A stretch of 64,000 nucleotides of DNA from Methanosarcina siciliae T4/M (GTDB taxonomy: Archaea > Halobacteriota > Methanosarcinia > Methanosarcinales > Methanosarcinaceae): assembly GCF_000970085.1 (NCBI RefSeq), contig NZ_CP009506.1, positions 930,001-994,000 on the forward strand. Direction: 5' to 3'. The notes under the pieces are model-generated. The model made no database searches, was not told the origin of the DNA, and saw nothing but the letters and a program-made list of their open reading frames with translations. Both the position numbers and the translations under genes were made by a program. Positions 49,774 through 58,433 of the stretch are shown here, one piece after another (position 1 is the first letter of the stretch; every line of letters begins with the position of its first letter).

Positions 49774-50574
49774 TTATTGTTCTTTCTTTCCGGGCATAAA
49801 CTGCGAATTTCCGGACACAGCCTTAGAAAGAGCGGCTATGTTTCCGGTTTCAAGGGTCTGAGATTGTTGTGTAACCACGATCAGGTTTTTCTCCCTGGAA
49901 ATCTCGGCAAGGGTCTGCAACTCTCTTAGCTTGATGGCAGTCGGAACCCCCTGGTAAAGAATTGCAGCATCTTTCATCTTTTCAGCAGCCTGATATTCTC
50001 CTTCGGCAAGGATGATCCTGGCACGTTTTTCTCTTTCGGCCTCAGCCTGTTTTGCAATTGCTCTCTTCATAGTTTCAGGTAGAGCCACATCCCGGATAGT
50101 CACACCGGTAACCTTGATCCCCCAAGGATCGGTATAAGTGTCCAGTAGCTCCTGAATCTGCTTATTGATGTTCTCTCTTTCCGAAAGCAGTTCGTCCAGC
50201 TCCATCTGGCCCAGCACGTCTCTAAGTGTGGTCTGGGAGAGGGTTGAAGTTGCAAACATATAGTTTTCGACCTGTGTAATTGCAGCCCCCGGCTCTACTA
50301 CCTTGTAGTAAACAACGGCGTCCACTTCGACCGTGACGTTGTCCCGCGTGATAACGGCCTGTTTGGGGACATCGATTGCAACAACTCTCAGGTCTATTTT
50401 CAGGGCTCTATCAACGAAAGGAATAATTAGGAACAGTCCTGGTCCCTTTACGCCACTGAGGCGACCCAACCTGAAAATTACAACTCTTTCATACTCATTC
50501 ACCATTTTTATGGACTGTGAAAATATTAATATCACAATTATTAATACAGGAAGCAATAATTCAATACCAACCAT
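49774..50574 (-). CDS. Stomatin/SPFH-domain membrane protein
   Basis: A 266-residue protein with an N-terminal membrane helix (MVGIELLLPVLIIVILIFSQ) and the SPFH core VNEYERVVIFRLGRL, RVVAIDVPKQAVITRDNV, and the helical AIAKQAEAEREKRARIILAEGEYQ. It forms oligomers that scaffold membrane domains. It is first of the stomatin-NfeD pair. Confidence 0.95.
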   Translation of the reverse strand: MVGIELLLPVLIIVILIFSQSIKMVNEYERVVIFRLGRLSGVKGPGLFLIIPFVDRALKIDLRVVAIDVPKQAVITRDNVTVEVDAVVYYKVVEPGAAITQVENYMFATSTLSQTTLRDVLGQMELDELLSERENINKQIQELLDTYTDPWGIKVTGVTIRDVALPETMKRAIAKQAEAEREKRARIILAEGEYQAAEKMKDAAILYQGVPTAIKLRELQTLAEISREKNLIVVTQQSQTLETGNIAALSKAVSGNSQFMPGKKEQ

Positions 50575-51125
50575 AATTTTATGCCCTCCTATCCATTAAT
50601 TTTTAAACCTGGTTTAATATTAATTAATTGTTCTTTATTGAGAACTTTTACTAAAAAACTTCTGCAAAGTAAATAAAGTAAACAGTCATAAGTTAATTTT
50701 TATATTCTGTCATCTATTTGAAATATCTGTGGATCTATATAAGTTCTTACTATAGGTCTCTATTCTGATTTTTCATGGGCTGCAGTCCCTGCCTTTGAAT
50801 CTCTTAATAGTATGAAAGTGATGGATAGCGCCTCAAAAATCCGAAGTTTGACCTCTTCAAACGCTGTGCAAAATTACCTGCTGACAAATACTTATATCTG
50901 GCATACAGAAGATATTGGACTGAAATACAGGAACTTTGCAGGCGGATACCGAGTTAGATAGGCGCTGATTACCGGGCCGATAAAGGTTATACCGTTGCCA
51001 GTAGACTGAAATGTTAGTCACAGGCATAATACAGTCTAAAGCATAATATTCTGTGAGTTTAAAGTGAACTTTTTTACTCCATAAAATCGTGAGAGTAAGA
51101 AAACGCAGGTTCGGAAGGACCACTG
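50575..51125. other. Intergenic region without recognisable gene
   Basis: About 550 bp between divergent genes. The left part is AT-rich and should hold the stomatin promoter. The right part (50770-51050) is more balanced in base content and might be decayed coding DNA, but no frame of useful length resembles a known protein. No tRNA or repeat is seen. Confidence 0.4.
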
Positions 51126-53270
51126 GTGTTGATATTAATGAGTAAGGAATGTCCAGACTGCCACGGACGTGGCTATGAGGTTATTTCAACTGAAGTCTGC
51201 CCTTTGTGTAAGGGAAAAGGCAAGTCAAAGTCAGTTGATTTCATGAAAATTTCAGAAAAAGATATTGACAGTTTCTTGAAAAATGGTGCAGTATGCGAGA
51301 AATGCAAAGGTAAGGGAAGTATTGAAGTTACCAGACCCTGTGAAGCCTGCGAAGGGCTTGGAAAGATTTATACCTGCAAAGTTTGTGGGGTAAGAATTCA
51401 TGATCCGCAGGAGGCAGAGAACGAGATCTGCAGTTCCTGTGCACGTTCCCAGCACGTTTACGCTCTGGATGAATCCTGCGACCTTAAAGATGTGGAAGCA
51501 GGAAAACTTTACCACGGCATAGTGAGCAGCATCGCTTCTTTCGGGGTCTTTGTGGACCTGAACCCTCACGTGAGAGGGCTTATGCATTCCAGTAACGTTG
51601 GGGTCCCTCCAGAAGTCGGGGAGGCTGTAATCGTCCTGGTGAAAAGTATCAAAGCCGGAGGAAAACTGGACCTAATCCCGAAGACGCTAACAAAGTACGA
51701 GACTATCGAGCTTGAAAAAGAGCTCCCACTTAAGAATTCCTCCGAAATAGATACCAGCATGAAGGGCAGGCTCATCCGGATCGAAGGAGAGGTAATCCAG
51801 GTTAAGCAGACAAGCGGGCCTACCATCTTCACCATCAGCGATGAAGGAGGCTTTATTCCCTGCGCGGCTTTCGAGAGTGCCGGGAAACGGTCCTATCCCC
51901 ACATCGATGTAGGGATGATCGTATCGATTACCGGAGAGGTGACTCCGAGGGACGAGCAGGTCCAGATTGAAGTCATGAGCATGAAACTGCTGACCGGTGA
52001 AAAGGAAGCTGCTGTCAAGTTCAGGGTCGAGAAGGTGATTGAGGAAAAAGCAGCGCCTGCTGATATTCCTTTCCTTGTCGAAAGTGCCGTTATGGAGAGA
52101 CTCAAACCCAGGATGCTCCATGTCGCCAAGGAAATCAAAAAAGCAATATTCCATTCAACACCCATTATCCTCAGGCACCATGCCGATGCTGACGGGATCA
52201 CTTCAGCAATTGCCATTGAAAGAGCAATCCTTCCCTTGATTACGGAAATAGGTGGGGCAGATGCGGAATACTATTTCTACAAACGGGCTCCTTCCAAAGC
52301 TCCTTTTTATGAGCTAGCGGATGTTACAAGGGATATTTCCTTTGCACTTGAGGATTATGCCAGGCACGGGCAGAAGATGCCTCTCGTGATCCTGGTGGAC
52401 AACGGCTCAACCGAAGAAGACGTACCCTCAATGCGGCAGGCCAGGGTCTACGGCATAGATATGCTTGTCGTTGACCATCACCACCCGGACGACATTGTTG
52501 ACCAGTACCTTATAGGGCACGCAAACCCTGCTCATGTGGGAGGCGACTTCGGGGTTACTGCAGGCATGCTCTGCGCGGAAGTCGCCCGGATGATTAATCC
52601 CGGTATCAGCGATACCATAAAGCACCTTCCGGCGGTTTCGGCAGTAGGAGACCGTTCTGAGGCTCCTGAGGCCGAAAGGTATATCTCGCTTGTCTCGGAT
52701 CGTTATACCCTTGAGGAATTGAAAAATATGGCCCTTGCTCTTGATTATGAGCAGTTCTGGCTTAAATTCAGCAGTGGAAAGGGGATTATTGACGATATAC
52801 TGGATCTGGGAGACCATAAAGTCCATAAAAATCTGGTCTCCCTGCTTTGCGAACAGGCAAACACCATGATAAAGGAGCAGCTTGAGACCTGCCTCTTTAA
52901 TGTCAAGTCCCATAAACTGGCAAACGGCGCCATCATGAATGTGATCGATGTCGAAAACTATGCCCAGAAGTTTACCTTTCCTCCACCAGGCAAAACCTCC
53001 GGAGAAGTGCACGACGTGCTCTGCAAGAGAAACCCGGACAAGCCCGTGGTTACAATTGGATACGGTCCGGACTTTGCAGTCATCCGCTCAAAAGGTGTAC
53101 TGATGAACATCCCTCGTATTGTCAGAGAGCTCCATGAGGAAATGAAAGGAGCCGGAGTCAGCGGTGGTGGACACCTTGTTGTGGGCAGCATTAAGTTTGT
53201 AGAAGGGATGAGAACCGAGGTATTGTCAAAGCTTGCCGAAAAGATAGCATCTACGGAAGTTGAGCATTAA
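51126..53270 (+). CDS. RecJ-like DHH phosphoesterase with DnaJ-type zinc fingers and S1 domain
   Basis: A 714-residue archaeal multidomain nuclease-type protein. Residues 1-110 carry four DnaJ-like C-x-x-C-x-G-x-G knuckles (C9/C12, C25/C28, C57/C60, C72/C75) and further CxxC pairs. An S1 RNA-binding domain follows at about 128-190 (YHGIVSSIASFGVFVDLNPH), then an OB fold at about 215-300. The DHH catalytic half has RHHADADGITSA near 349 and VVDHHHPDD near 448, and the DHHA1 domain ends with GGGHLVVGSIKF. Start choice is open: GTG 51126 has GGAAGG at a good distance, while ATG 51138 gives MSKECPDC. Likely a single-strand nuclease in DNA or RNA repair. Confidence 0.92.
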   Translation: MLILMSKECPDCHGRGYEVISTEVCPLCKGKGKSKSVDFMKISEKDIDSFLKNGAVCEKCKGKGSIEVTRPCEACEGLGKIYTCKVCGVRIHDPQEAENEICSSCARSQHVYALDESCDLKDVEAGKLYHGIVSSIASFGVFVDLNPHVRGLMHSSNVGVPPEVGEAVIVLVKSIKAGGKLDLIPKTLTKYETIELEKELPLKNSSEIDTSMKGRLIRIEGEVIQVKQTSGPTIFTISDEGGFIPCAAFESAGKRSYPHIDVGMIVSITGEVTPRDEQVQIEVMSMKLLTGEKEAAVKFRVEKVIEEKAAPADIPFLVESAVMERLKPRMLHVAKEIKKAIFHSTPIILRHHADADGITSAIAIERAILPLITEIGGADAEYYFYKRAPSKAPFYELADVTRDISFALEDYARHGQKMPLVILVDNGSTEEDVPSMRQARVYGIDMLVVDHHHPDDIVDQYLIGHANPAHVGGDFGVTAGMLCAEVARMINPGISDTIKHLPAVSAVGDRSEAPEAERYISLVSDRYTLEELKNMALALDYEQFWLKFSSGKGIIDDILDLGDHKVHKNLVSLLCEQANTMIKEQLETCLFNVKSHKLANGAIMNVIDVENYAQKFTFPPPGKTSGEVHDVLCKRNPDKPVVTIGYGPDFAVIRSKGVLMNIPRIVRELHEEMKGAGVSGGGHLVVGSIKFVEGMRTEVLSKLAEKIASTEVEH

Positions 53271-53327
53271 ATAGGCTTTAATAGGCCTTTTTTCATCCTC
53301 TCTTCCTTCTCTACTCCTGAATCCTTT

Positions 53328-53765
53328 TTAAGTAAGTTCGAATTCCCCCAGTTGCATTCCCGGAGCCTCATTCGGACGGATAAAAAAGCCATGTTTTTCG
53401 TAGAACCGGGCTTTTTCGGGAGCCGCAAATAACCAGACTCTCCTGATATTTGATTTCTGGCACTTTTTAACTAGCCGGGTTAATATCTCAGTTCCGATTC
53501 CCCTATTCTGGTGGTCTGGCATCACTATTATGTCACAGATCAACGCGTAAAGGGCACCGTCCGAAAGCAAGCGCCCGACACCGGCAATGTTTCCGTCCTG
53601 ATATGCGGTTGTCCAGTACCAGGTGTTCTCAAAGACCTTCTTCAGGTCATCTTCGGAAATTTCCAGGATTTGCGTCCAGCCTGTACTTGAGAATAATCGG
53701 GAATACTCCTGCCAGGTGGGAGGACTTTCTTTGTATACTGTTTCTAAAGGAACCTTGTCTTTCAT
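53328..53765 (-). CDS. GNAT-family N-acetyltransferase
   Basis: A 145-residue acetyltransferase. The acetyl-CoA loop is seen in VMPDHQNRGIGTEILTRL (Q-x-x-G-x-G). It is followed by RRVWLFAAPEKARFYEKHGF, the family's C-terminal motif. The N-terminus WQEYSRLFSSTGW and the length fit small aminoglycoside- or amine-type GNAT enzymes. The substrate cannot be told. Confidence 0.92.
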   Translation of the reverse strand: MKDKVPLETVYKESPPTWQEYSRLFSSTGWTQILEISEDDLKKVFENTWYWTTAYQDGNIAGVGRLLSDGALYALICDIIVMPDHQNRGIGTEILTRLVKKCQKSNIRRVWLFAAPEKARFYEKHGFFIRPNEAPGMQLGEFELT

Positions 53766-53934
53766 CCATTACCCCCTAATCATTCCGAACACTGTTTTGT
53801 CCCGTATATTTTTGATGCCCGTGGCTAATTCATTCTGGATCTCTTTAAAAATAGGTAAATTTTGGGAAAGCTTTCTTCTGGAAAGGCTTTCCTTGTAAGT
53901 AAATTGTTTCTACTTTCGGTCCTTGTTTTATCTG

Positions 53935-54549
53935 TCAGTCCACGCGCACGATTCTTACAAGGGACTGGATAGGGACATTGGCAATCGTATCTGCGCCTTT
54001 TTTGTCCACGAGAACAGCTACAACTCTGGGTTTTGCGCCCATTTCTCGCAGCTGCTCAATTACTTCCATAGTGGTGGAACCGGTTGTAATAACGTCGTCC
54101 ACGATTACACAGTTCTTACCCGCAACGCTTCCGAAGTTTCTGCTGATGGTCCCTTTCTGGCCTGGCTGGACAACATCCTGTCCTTTCCGGGAATGATAGA
54201 GGGCAAAGTCTGCTCCCAGTTCGTTTGCCATCATGCTTGCCAGGGGGATTCCACTTGCGGCAACGCCTACTACCACATCTACCTCTGCGTTTGTCTTTTC
54301 GAGGGTTTCAAGCACCATGTCGCAGAGTGCAAGTGAGATATAGTGGAGCCTTGTAGCGCTTTTCCCTATGCTGCTCCAGTTTACGGAAATGTCTTTCGGA
54401 GCTGGGACTGCTACTTCTTTTTTTGAGCGGGTTAAAAGCCATGTAACCGTTTCTCTTGAGACATTAAGCTCATCGGCAATCTGGCCGGTGACAAGTCCGT
54501 TGTTCTGCAGTTCCACAGCTTTCTGAATCAGATCTTCTATATTCTTCAT
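53935..54549 (-). CDS. gfcR: GfcR-type regulator (orotate phosphoribosyltransferase-like with N-terminal HTH)
   Basis: A 204-residue protein. An N-terminal helix-turn-helix (about 10-45, GLVTGQIADELNVSRETVTW) is fused to a phosphoribosyltransferase fold with the PRPP loop VIVDDVITTGST near 147-158. In haloarchaea the namesake controls sugar catabolism genes. In methanogens the annotated name is often PyrE-like protein. No catalytic claim is made; the true pyrE is a shorter enzyme without the HTH. Confidence 0.92.
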   Translation of the reverse strand: MKNIEDLIQKAVELQNNGLVTGQIADELNVSRETVTWLLTRSKKEVAVPAPKDISVNWSSIGKSATRLHYISLALCDMVLETLEKTNAEVDVVVGVAASGIPLASMMANELGADFALYHSRKGQDVVQPGQKGTISRNFGSVAGKNCVIVDDVITTGSTTMEVIEQLREMGAKPRVVAVLVDKKGADTIANVPIQSLVRIVRVD

Positions 54550-54715
54550 GCCTCCATTCCCACCTGAAATTTTTTTGTCTGGCGGTATTTCCGGCCGATT
54601 TCTGCAGTTCTTCTTACGAATACTGCCTGGAATTACTGCCTGAAAAATTTTAATTCAAGGTTATCTTTTCTCAGTTAAAGACATTATTACACTATCAAGC
54701 GTTATATCTTTTTCT

Positions 54716-55222
54716 TCAGCTTTCCTTATGACTCTTGCTTTTAAGTCTTTTTTTTCTCTTTTTTTTCAGAGGTGAACCGCAAATCGGGCATTCTTCCCCT
54801 TTTTCAAAGGTTTTTTTACAACCAATACACTGCTTTTGCCAGATAAGTACATCCTTTATCTTTTTCTGGGCAACCGGTTTGACCTGAATCCCCAACTGTA
54901 CGGCAACATTCTGGACTGCATAATCATCCGTGAGCAGTACAGCCTTCTCCCTGTGCTCAAGTGCTTTTGCAAGAATTTCCAGATCTGTTTTTGAAAGCTC
55001 TTCTGAGTCCCGGGTCTGTTCAGCTTTTTCCCGAACCTCTTTTTCCATTTCCGGTTCTGGCCATTCCACCCTCAGCCCTTCCTCTTTTGCAAGGTCAAAA
55101 CGGAGCACGGAATCCTTGCTTTTCAACTCGTCCACAACCGAAGGGACGGTAATAAGCAACGAATTGTCCACGTTGCAGTTTCCCATTATAAAGACTGCCG
55201 AGTCTGCTATGTAAGAGGTCAT
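54716..55222 (-). CDS. nob1: rRNA maturation endonuclease Nob1
   Basis: The frame is open further upstream to 55300, but that part reads into a dispersed repeat. ATG 55222 (MTSYIADSAVFIMGN), with a GAGAAGAGAAG stretch just before it, matches the family start and gives 168 residues. The PIN domain has acidic residues at D7, E38 (VVDELKS), D98 region (SKTDLEILAKAL) and D117 region (LLTDDYAVQN). A zinc ribbon follows, CIGCKKTFEKGEECPICG, and a basic tail. Nob1 makes the final cut at the 3' end of 16S rRNA. Its partners RIO1 and the KH protein are encoded at 27.9-29.3 kb. Confidence 0.94.
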   Translation of the reverse strand: MTSYIADSAVFIMGNCNVDNSLLITVPSVVDELKSKDSVLRFDLAKEEGLRVEWPEPEMEKEVREKAEQTRDSEELSKTDLEILAKALEHREKAVLLTDDYAVQNVAVQLGIQVKPVAQKKIKDVLIWQKQCIGCKKTFEKGEECPICGSPLKKKRKKRLKSKSHKES

Positions 55223-55263
55223 TTTTCTTCTCTTCTCTCTTTTGGTATAATAATCCATTGTTG

Positions 55264-55353
55264 CCCGAGTTTCGCTTCCCGAGTTTCGCTTCGGGAGCAC
55301 GAGGTCTGTTTCACTCGCTTCGCTCGCTCAAGCAGACTAATTCAGACTAATTT
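55264..55353. repeat. Dispersed intergenic repeat, copy 3, plus 14-bp tandem repeat
   Basis: The 14-mer CCCGAGTTTCGCTT occurs twice in tandem (55264-55277, 55278-55291) and continues with CGGG, which can pair with the leading CCCG. From 55304 the sequence GTCTGTTTCACTC...GCTCAAGCAGACTAATT is the second hairpin of the repeat found at 15669 and 21463. The first hairpin is missing here. Confidence 0.6.
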
Positions 55354-55469
55354 ATGGATTTTTAAGTGATTTGGCATGAAAGTGTTTTAATTACTTTCAT
55401 TTCTTTGTGCCTGTAATTCGAAGGATTTCATGCCCGTTTTTGTTCAAGAGGACTCGTATAAATGATAAT

Positions 55470-55500
55470 TGCAGCATACTTTTATTGCTGCATTTTCATA
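55470..55500 (+). terminator. Hairpin followed by T run at the left flank of the IS110 element
   Basis: TGCAGCA (55470-55476) and TGCTGCA (55486-55492) form a perfect 7-bp stem, followed by TTTTCATAA. The hairpin at 57050-57066 ends with the same CTTTTTCATAA pattern. It may be part of the element or the host flank. Confidence 0.4.
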
Positions 55501-55510
55501 AAAACAAACG

Positions 55511-55688
55511 TAGGCTGGGAGGGTAGTTATTAGGACTTACGGCATTGTCCGGCTATCTTAGACTACCACCCTCACTCCTACGGCTCTCCGGCAATTTAAC
55601 ATGTTACAGCTCTGTGCTCACAGAGTCTGGCGATTTTCCACGAGCTTACGATCTGTAGAGAGCAGACCCATATTTGGTCTCCAGCCTA
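55511..55688 (+). ncRNA. Candidate IS110 bridge RNA
   Basis: About 178 nt between the left flank and the transposase start. The ends TAGGCTGGGAG (55511-55521) and CTCCAGCCTA (55679-55688) pair, with one extra G. Inside are four stem-loops: GAGGGTAGT (55519-55527) with ACTACCACCCTC (55562-55573), GGAC/GTCC (55533-55550), CTCTGTG/CACAGAG (55610-55625), and AGACC/GGTCT (55664-55680). The unit TACGGC-(3 to 5 nt)-CCGGC is present twice (55538-55553, 55579-55592). IS110 recombinases are known to use a bridge RNA of about this size from the leader side. The loops that would match the donor and target DNA were not assigned. Confidence 0.6.
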
Positions 55689-55715
55689 TAAAATCGTATT
55701 GTGGGGGATCAAAAA

Positions 55716-56898
55716 ATGTATTTGAACATCGGTATTGATATCGCTAAGGATGCTCATGAAGCCTGTATTTTGGACGATGAGGGTAAACAGATTGGAAGGT
55801 ATATCCAAATCAAGAATTTAAAAAGCAGTATCGAGAAATTCATAGAACGTGTGGAATCAGTATCTAATAGATTAAATTCAATTCCTCGGATTGGAATGGA
55901 AGCTACGGGAATATACTGGTATGCCATATATTCGGAACTTTCAAAACACTATGAAATTCATGCCTACAATCCTTCTCAGGTAAAGGGGTTTGCAGCGGTC
56001 AACATTAGGGGATCAAAAACCGATAAAATCGATGCAAAAACAATTGCTGCGATACTTCCATTTGGGGAGGCGCCAAAAACCTGTTATGGCGATAAAAAAA
56101 GAATGGAATTGAAAGAATACTGTGGATTCCATTTCAAGTTGAAATCAAATGTGGCTAATCTAAAGAAGCGGTTAATACGTAACGTACATCTTATCTTTCC
56201 CCGATATGACCAGATGTTTTCCAGCATATTCACTAAAACATCTATAGCCATTCTAAATGAAGTACAAAGACCCTCAGATATGCTTGGAATGGGAGAGGAA
56301 AAGCTCTATGAGTTTTATGAAAAAAACGAGCAGAAATCATTACAGTCCTGAGAAAACAAGAAAACTCTTAGAAATGGCGAAAGATTCAATTTCTCCTGAC
56401 TTTATTGAGGAGGCTTTATTATTTGAGGTCAAGTCCTTGCTTAACGTGATTGAATACATGGAAAGCCAGATAAAAGAAGTGGAAACCAGGATTTTGGCTG
56501 CTTGGGAAACGTTGAAGGATAAGCATTACCTTCAGACAATTCCTGGAATTAGTGATTTAATGGCGGCTATGATCTGGGCGGAACTTGGAGACGTGGAGAA
56601 CTTTCAACATCCAGACCAGATAGTCGCTTTTGCAGGATATGATCCAAAAGTAAAAAAGTCTGGGAACAAGGAAGTTATTTCAGGACCTAACAAAAGAGGA
56701 TCAAGATTGTTAAGATGGGTTTTGGGGAGAGCTGTTGTGCAAGCAAAGATGCATAATCCGGTGATAAAGCAGTATTTCATGAAGAAAATAAGTGAGGGGA
56801 AACACTACAATACTGCACTTTGTGCGGCAGCTAAAAAGATGATAAGGATTATTTGGTCGGTAGAAAAGAATAAAAAACCTTTCCAAGTCCCGACATAA
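55716..56898 (+). pseudogene. IS110-family transposase, frameshifted
   Basis: The first part runs from ATG 55716 (MYLNIGIDIAKDAHEACILD, the RuvC-like DEDD domain) to a stop at 56351. The second continues one base out of frame through KKTSRNHYSPEKTRKLLEMA to 56898. It holds the C-terminal domain with TIPGISDLMAAMIWAELGD and the catalytic-serine region SGPNKRGSRLLRW. Joining the frames near 56310-56325 (a T run then an A7 run, TTTTATGAAAAAAAC) restores a full transposase of about 394 residues. The needed shift is +1, consistent with a one-base insertion. IS110 transposases are normally single frames, so decay is more likely than programmed frameshifting. Confidence 0.85.
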
Positions 56899-57049
56899 AG
56901 TAACCTGGTAGGAGAGGAGAGATGAGGAAAAGGATTGAATAACGGTAGTGGTGGCTATAGATTTTTGTTGATAGATGTAAAAAAGGAAGAACGATTTGTA
57001 GGTTTAGAGGAAACAAAACAACCTTATTAGACGTCTTCACGGAAATTTA

Positions 57050-57074
57050 CCGCGCTTACAGCGCGGCTTTTTCA
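57050..57074 (+). terminator. Strong GC-rich hairpin with T run at the right end of the IS110 element
   Basis: CCGCGC (57050-57055), loop TTACA, GCGCGG (57061-57066), then CTTTTTC. A perfect 6-bp GC stem plus T run, standing out from AT-rich surroundings. It could end transposase transcription or shield the element. Confidence 0.6.
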
Positions 57075-57498
57075 TAATGGAGTTATCTTGATTAAAAAAT
57101 GGAATGTAAAAAATCATTTATAACATGTCTACTATCATATGGGCACTTAATTCTACTCAAGAAGGCCTGAGATGATTTATTCAATCTATTTTACAGTCCA
57201 GCGCGAACGTTTTCTTTTAATTTGTGCATGGCTTTTTATGGTGACAGAGGCTTGAGTGGTCAGGTGTGAGCATTATTTTCGGAACTAAAACAGGCTGGTT
57301 GGATCTGCAGAAAAATCGGTTGTAAGGGTGGTTATTGAGGAAAGCGGAAGAAAAAAATAGTTCTCAAATATGACACGGCAAACAATTGTATCTGTTATGT
57401 CATATCTGATCAGGACTCGCCCCATAAAGGCTTGCTCTATAATTAGGGGCTTGGGGCATGGAGGAATTTATGTCTTAATTTAAGCTGAGGATTTTGCT
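57075..57498. other. Intergenic region between IS110 element and DUF169 gene
   Basis: About 420 bp. The only short frame of note is at 57172-57255 (27 codons, start MIYSIYFTV) after GGCCTGAG, too short to call. No repeat or RNA is recognised. Confidence 0.35.
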
Positions 57499-58191
57499 TT
57501 AATTGGGGCAGATTTCCCGGAGTCCGGCCGCGAGGTCAGGGAGGAATCCGATTGGGATACCCATTGTCATTTCATCATCTGAAATCTCGGTGTATAGCCT
57601 GCTGCCACTGCAGCCTACTGTAACTCCTATTTCACCCTGTTTAGCCTGCACCACACCGTCGGAACAGAGGCTCTGTTTGCCTACGAAACTGACGTCAAGC
57701 CTGCCTCCGGTTTTGTACATATAAGCCTGGGTGAGCAGCATTACTTGCTTCGGGTTGCAGATGACAAGTACGACATCCGGCATGAATGTGGTCTTCTCAA
57801 GGGGCGAATACAGGATAGCCTCTGTAGTGTCAGGAGCCAGGGTCGGGACCATATCAATTGTGAGCTTTGCAGCTTCCTGGGTGCTGAACTGCTTTAGACC
57901 TTTGTAATAAAATTCTCCACTTGCGACTTTAGGGGGCATAGTTCCGAGGCCCATGACAGCTGCTCCGCCTTTGCACATCTGGTCCTCTCCTAGAGTGTAT
58001 AATTCCTCTCCGCTTTTTCTCACGCGATCTACGAACTGGCAGTGTCTCATGGTCGCATCTGCTTTCTTAATCCCTTCGGGAATTTCTTCTCCCTTTGGAA
58101 CCAGTTTTACTGCAACCGGGGAGGTATCGAGTTTAAGGCATTCGACCATTTCCAGTCCGATATTGTTGATCTCTTTTAAATCCATTTTCAT
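57499..58191 (-). CDS. DUF169 family protein
   Basis: A 230-residue protein. The family pattern is seen in LDTSPVAVKLVPKGEEIPEG, the Cys in RHCQFVDRVRK, the EDQMCKGGAAVMGLG turn and the end GCSGSRLYTEISDDEMTMGIPIG. Three cysteines near residues 51, 73 and 177-194 are typical. DUF169 proteins are common in anaerobes and methanogens, but their reaction is unknown. A binding role for a metal or cluster is suggested by the cysteines only. The TATA-like TATTTATATC on the minus strand near 58305 could serve as its promoter. Confidence 0.9.
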   Translation of the reverse strand: MKMDLKEINNIGLEMVECLKLDTSPVAVKLVPKGEEIPEGIKKADATMRHCQFVDRVRKSGEELYTLGEDQMCKGGAAVMGLGTMPPKVASGEFYYKGLKQFSTQEAAKLTIDMVPTLAPDTTEAILYSPLEKTTFMPDVVLVICNPKQVMLLTQAYMYKTGGRLDVSFVGKQSLCSDGVVQAKQGEIGVTVGCSGSRLYTEISDDEMTMGIPIGFLPDLAAGLREICPN

Positions 58192-58433
58192 AACTCCTAG
58201 TGTATTTTTTGAAAGGAATCCTGTAAGAAATAGACATATATTACTTACTTATCGTATATGTATGTTTGTTGAGTTTTGACTAAATTATACACAACCCTAT
58301 TTGATATAAATATTCACGAGTTCTGATCCTTAATGGAGGTTTTTGGCAGTACTCTTTATTTTTTATCAAGTTTCTATTTTTAACTTCCTAACTTTATCAG
58401 AAAAAAGAGTAAATTGGGAAAATTAAAAAATGT

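Larger units (their letters stand above)
55505..57075 (+). mobile_element. IS110-family insertion element (boundaries approximate)
   Basis: The element is recognised from its DEDD/serine transposase and structured non-coding leader. IS110 elements have no terminal inverted repeats and leave little or no duplication, so the ends cannot be set without an empty site. The right limit is taken near the hairpin at 57050 and the left limit just before the leader RNA. The transposase frame is broken, so this copy is probably inactive unless helped. Confidence 0.75.

Noticed and set aside
55223..55300. Upstream extension of nob1
   Set aside because: It reads into the tandem 14-bp repeat; the family start MTSYIADSA at 55222 has its own ribosome site.
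57172..57255. 27-codon hydrophobic frame (MIYSIYFTV...)
   Set aside because: Possible small membrane peptide, but too short and isolated for a call.
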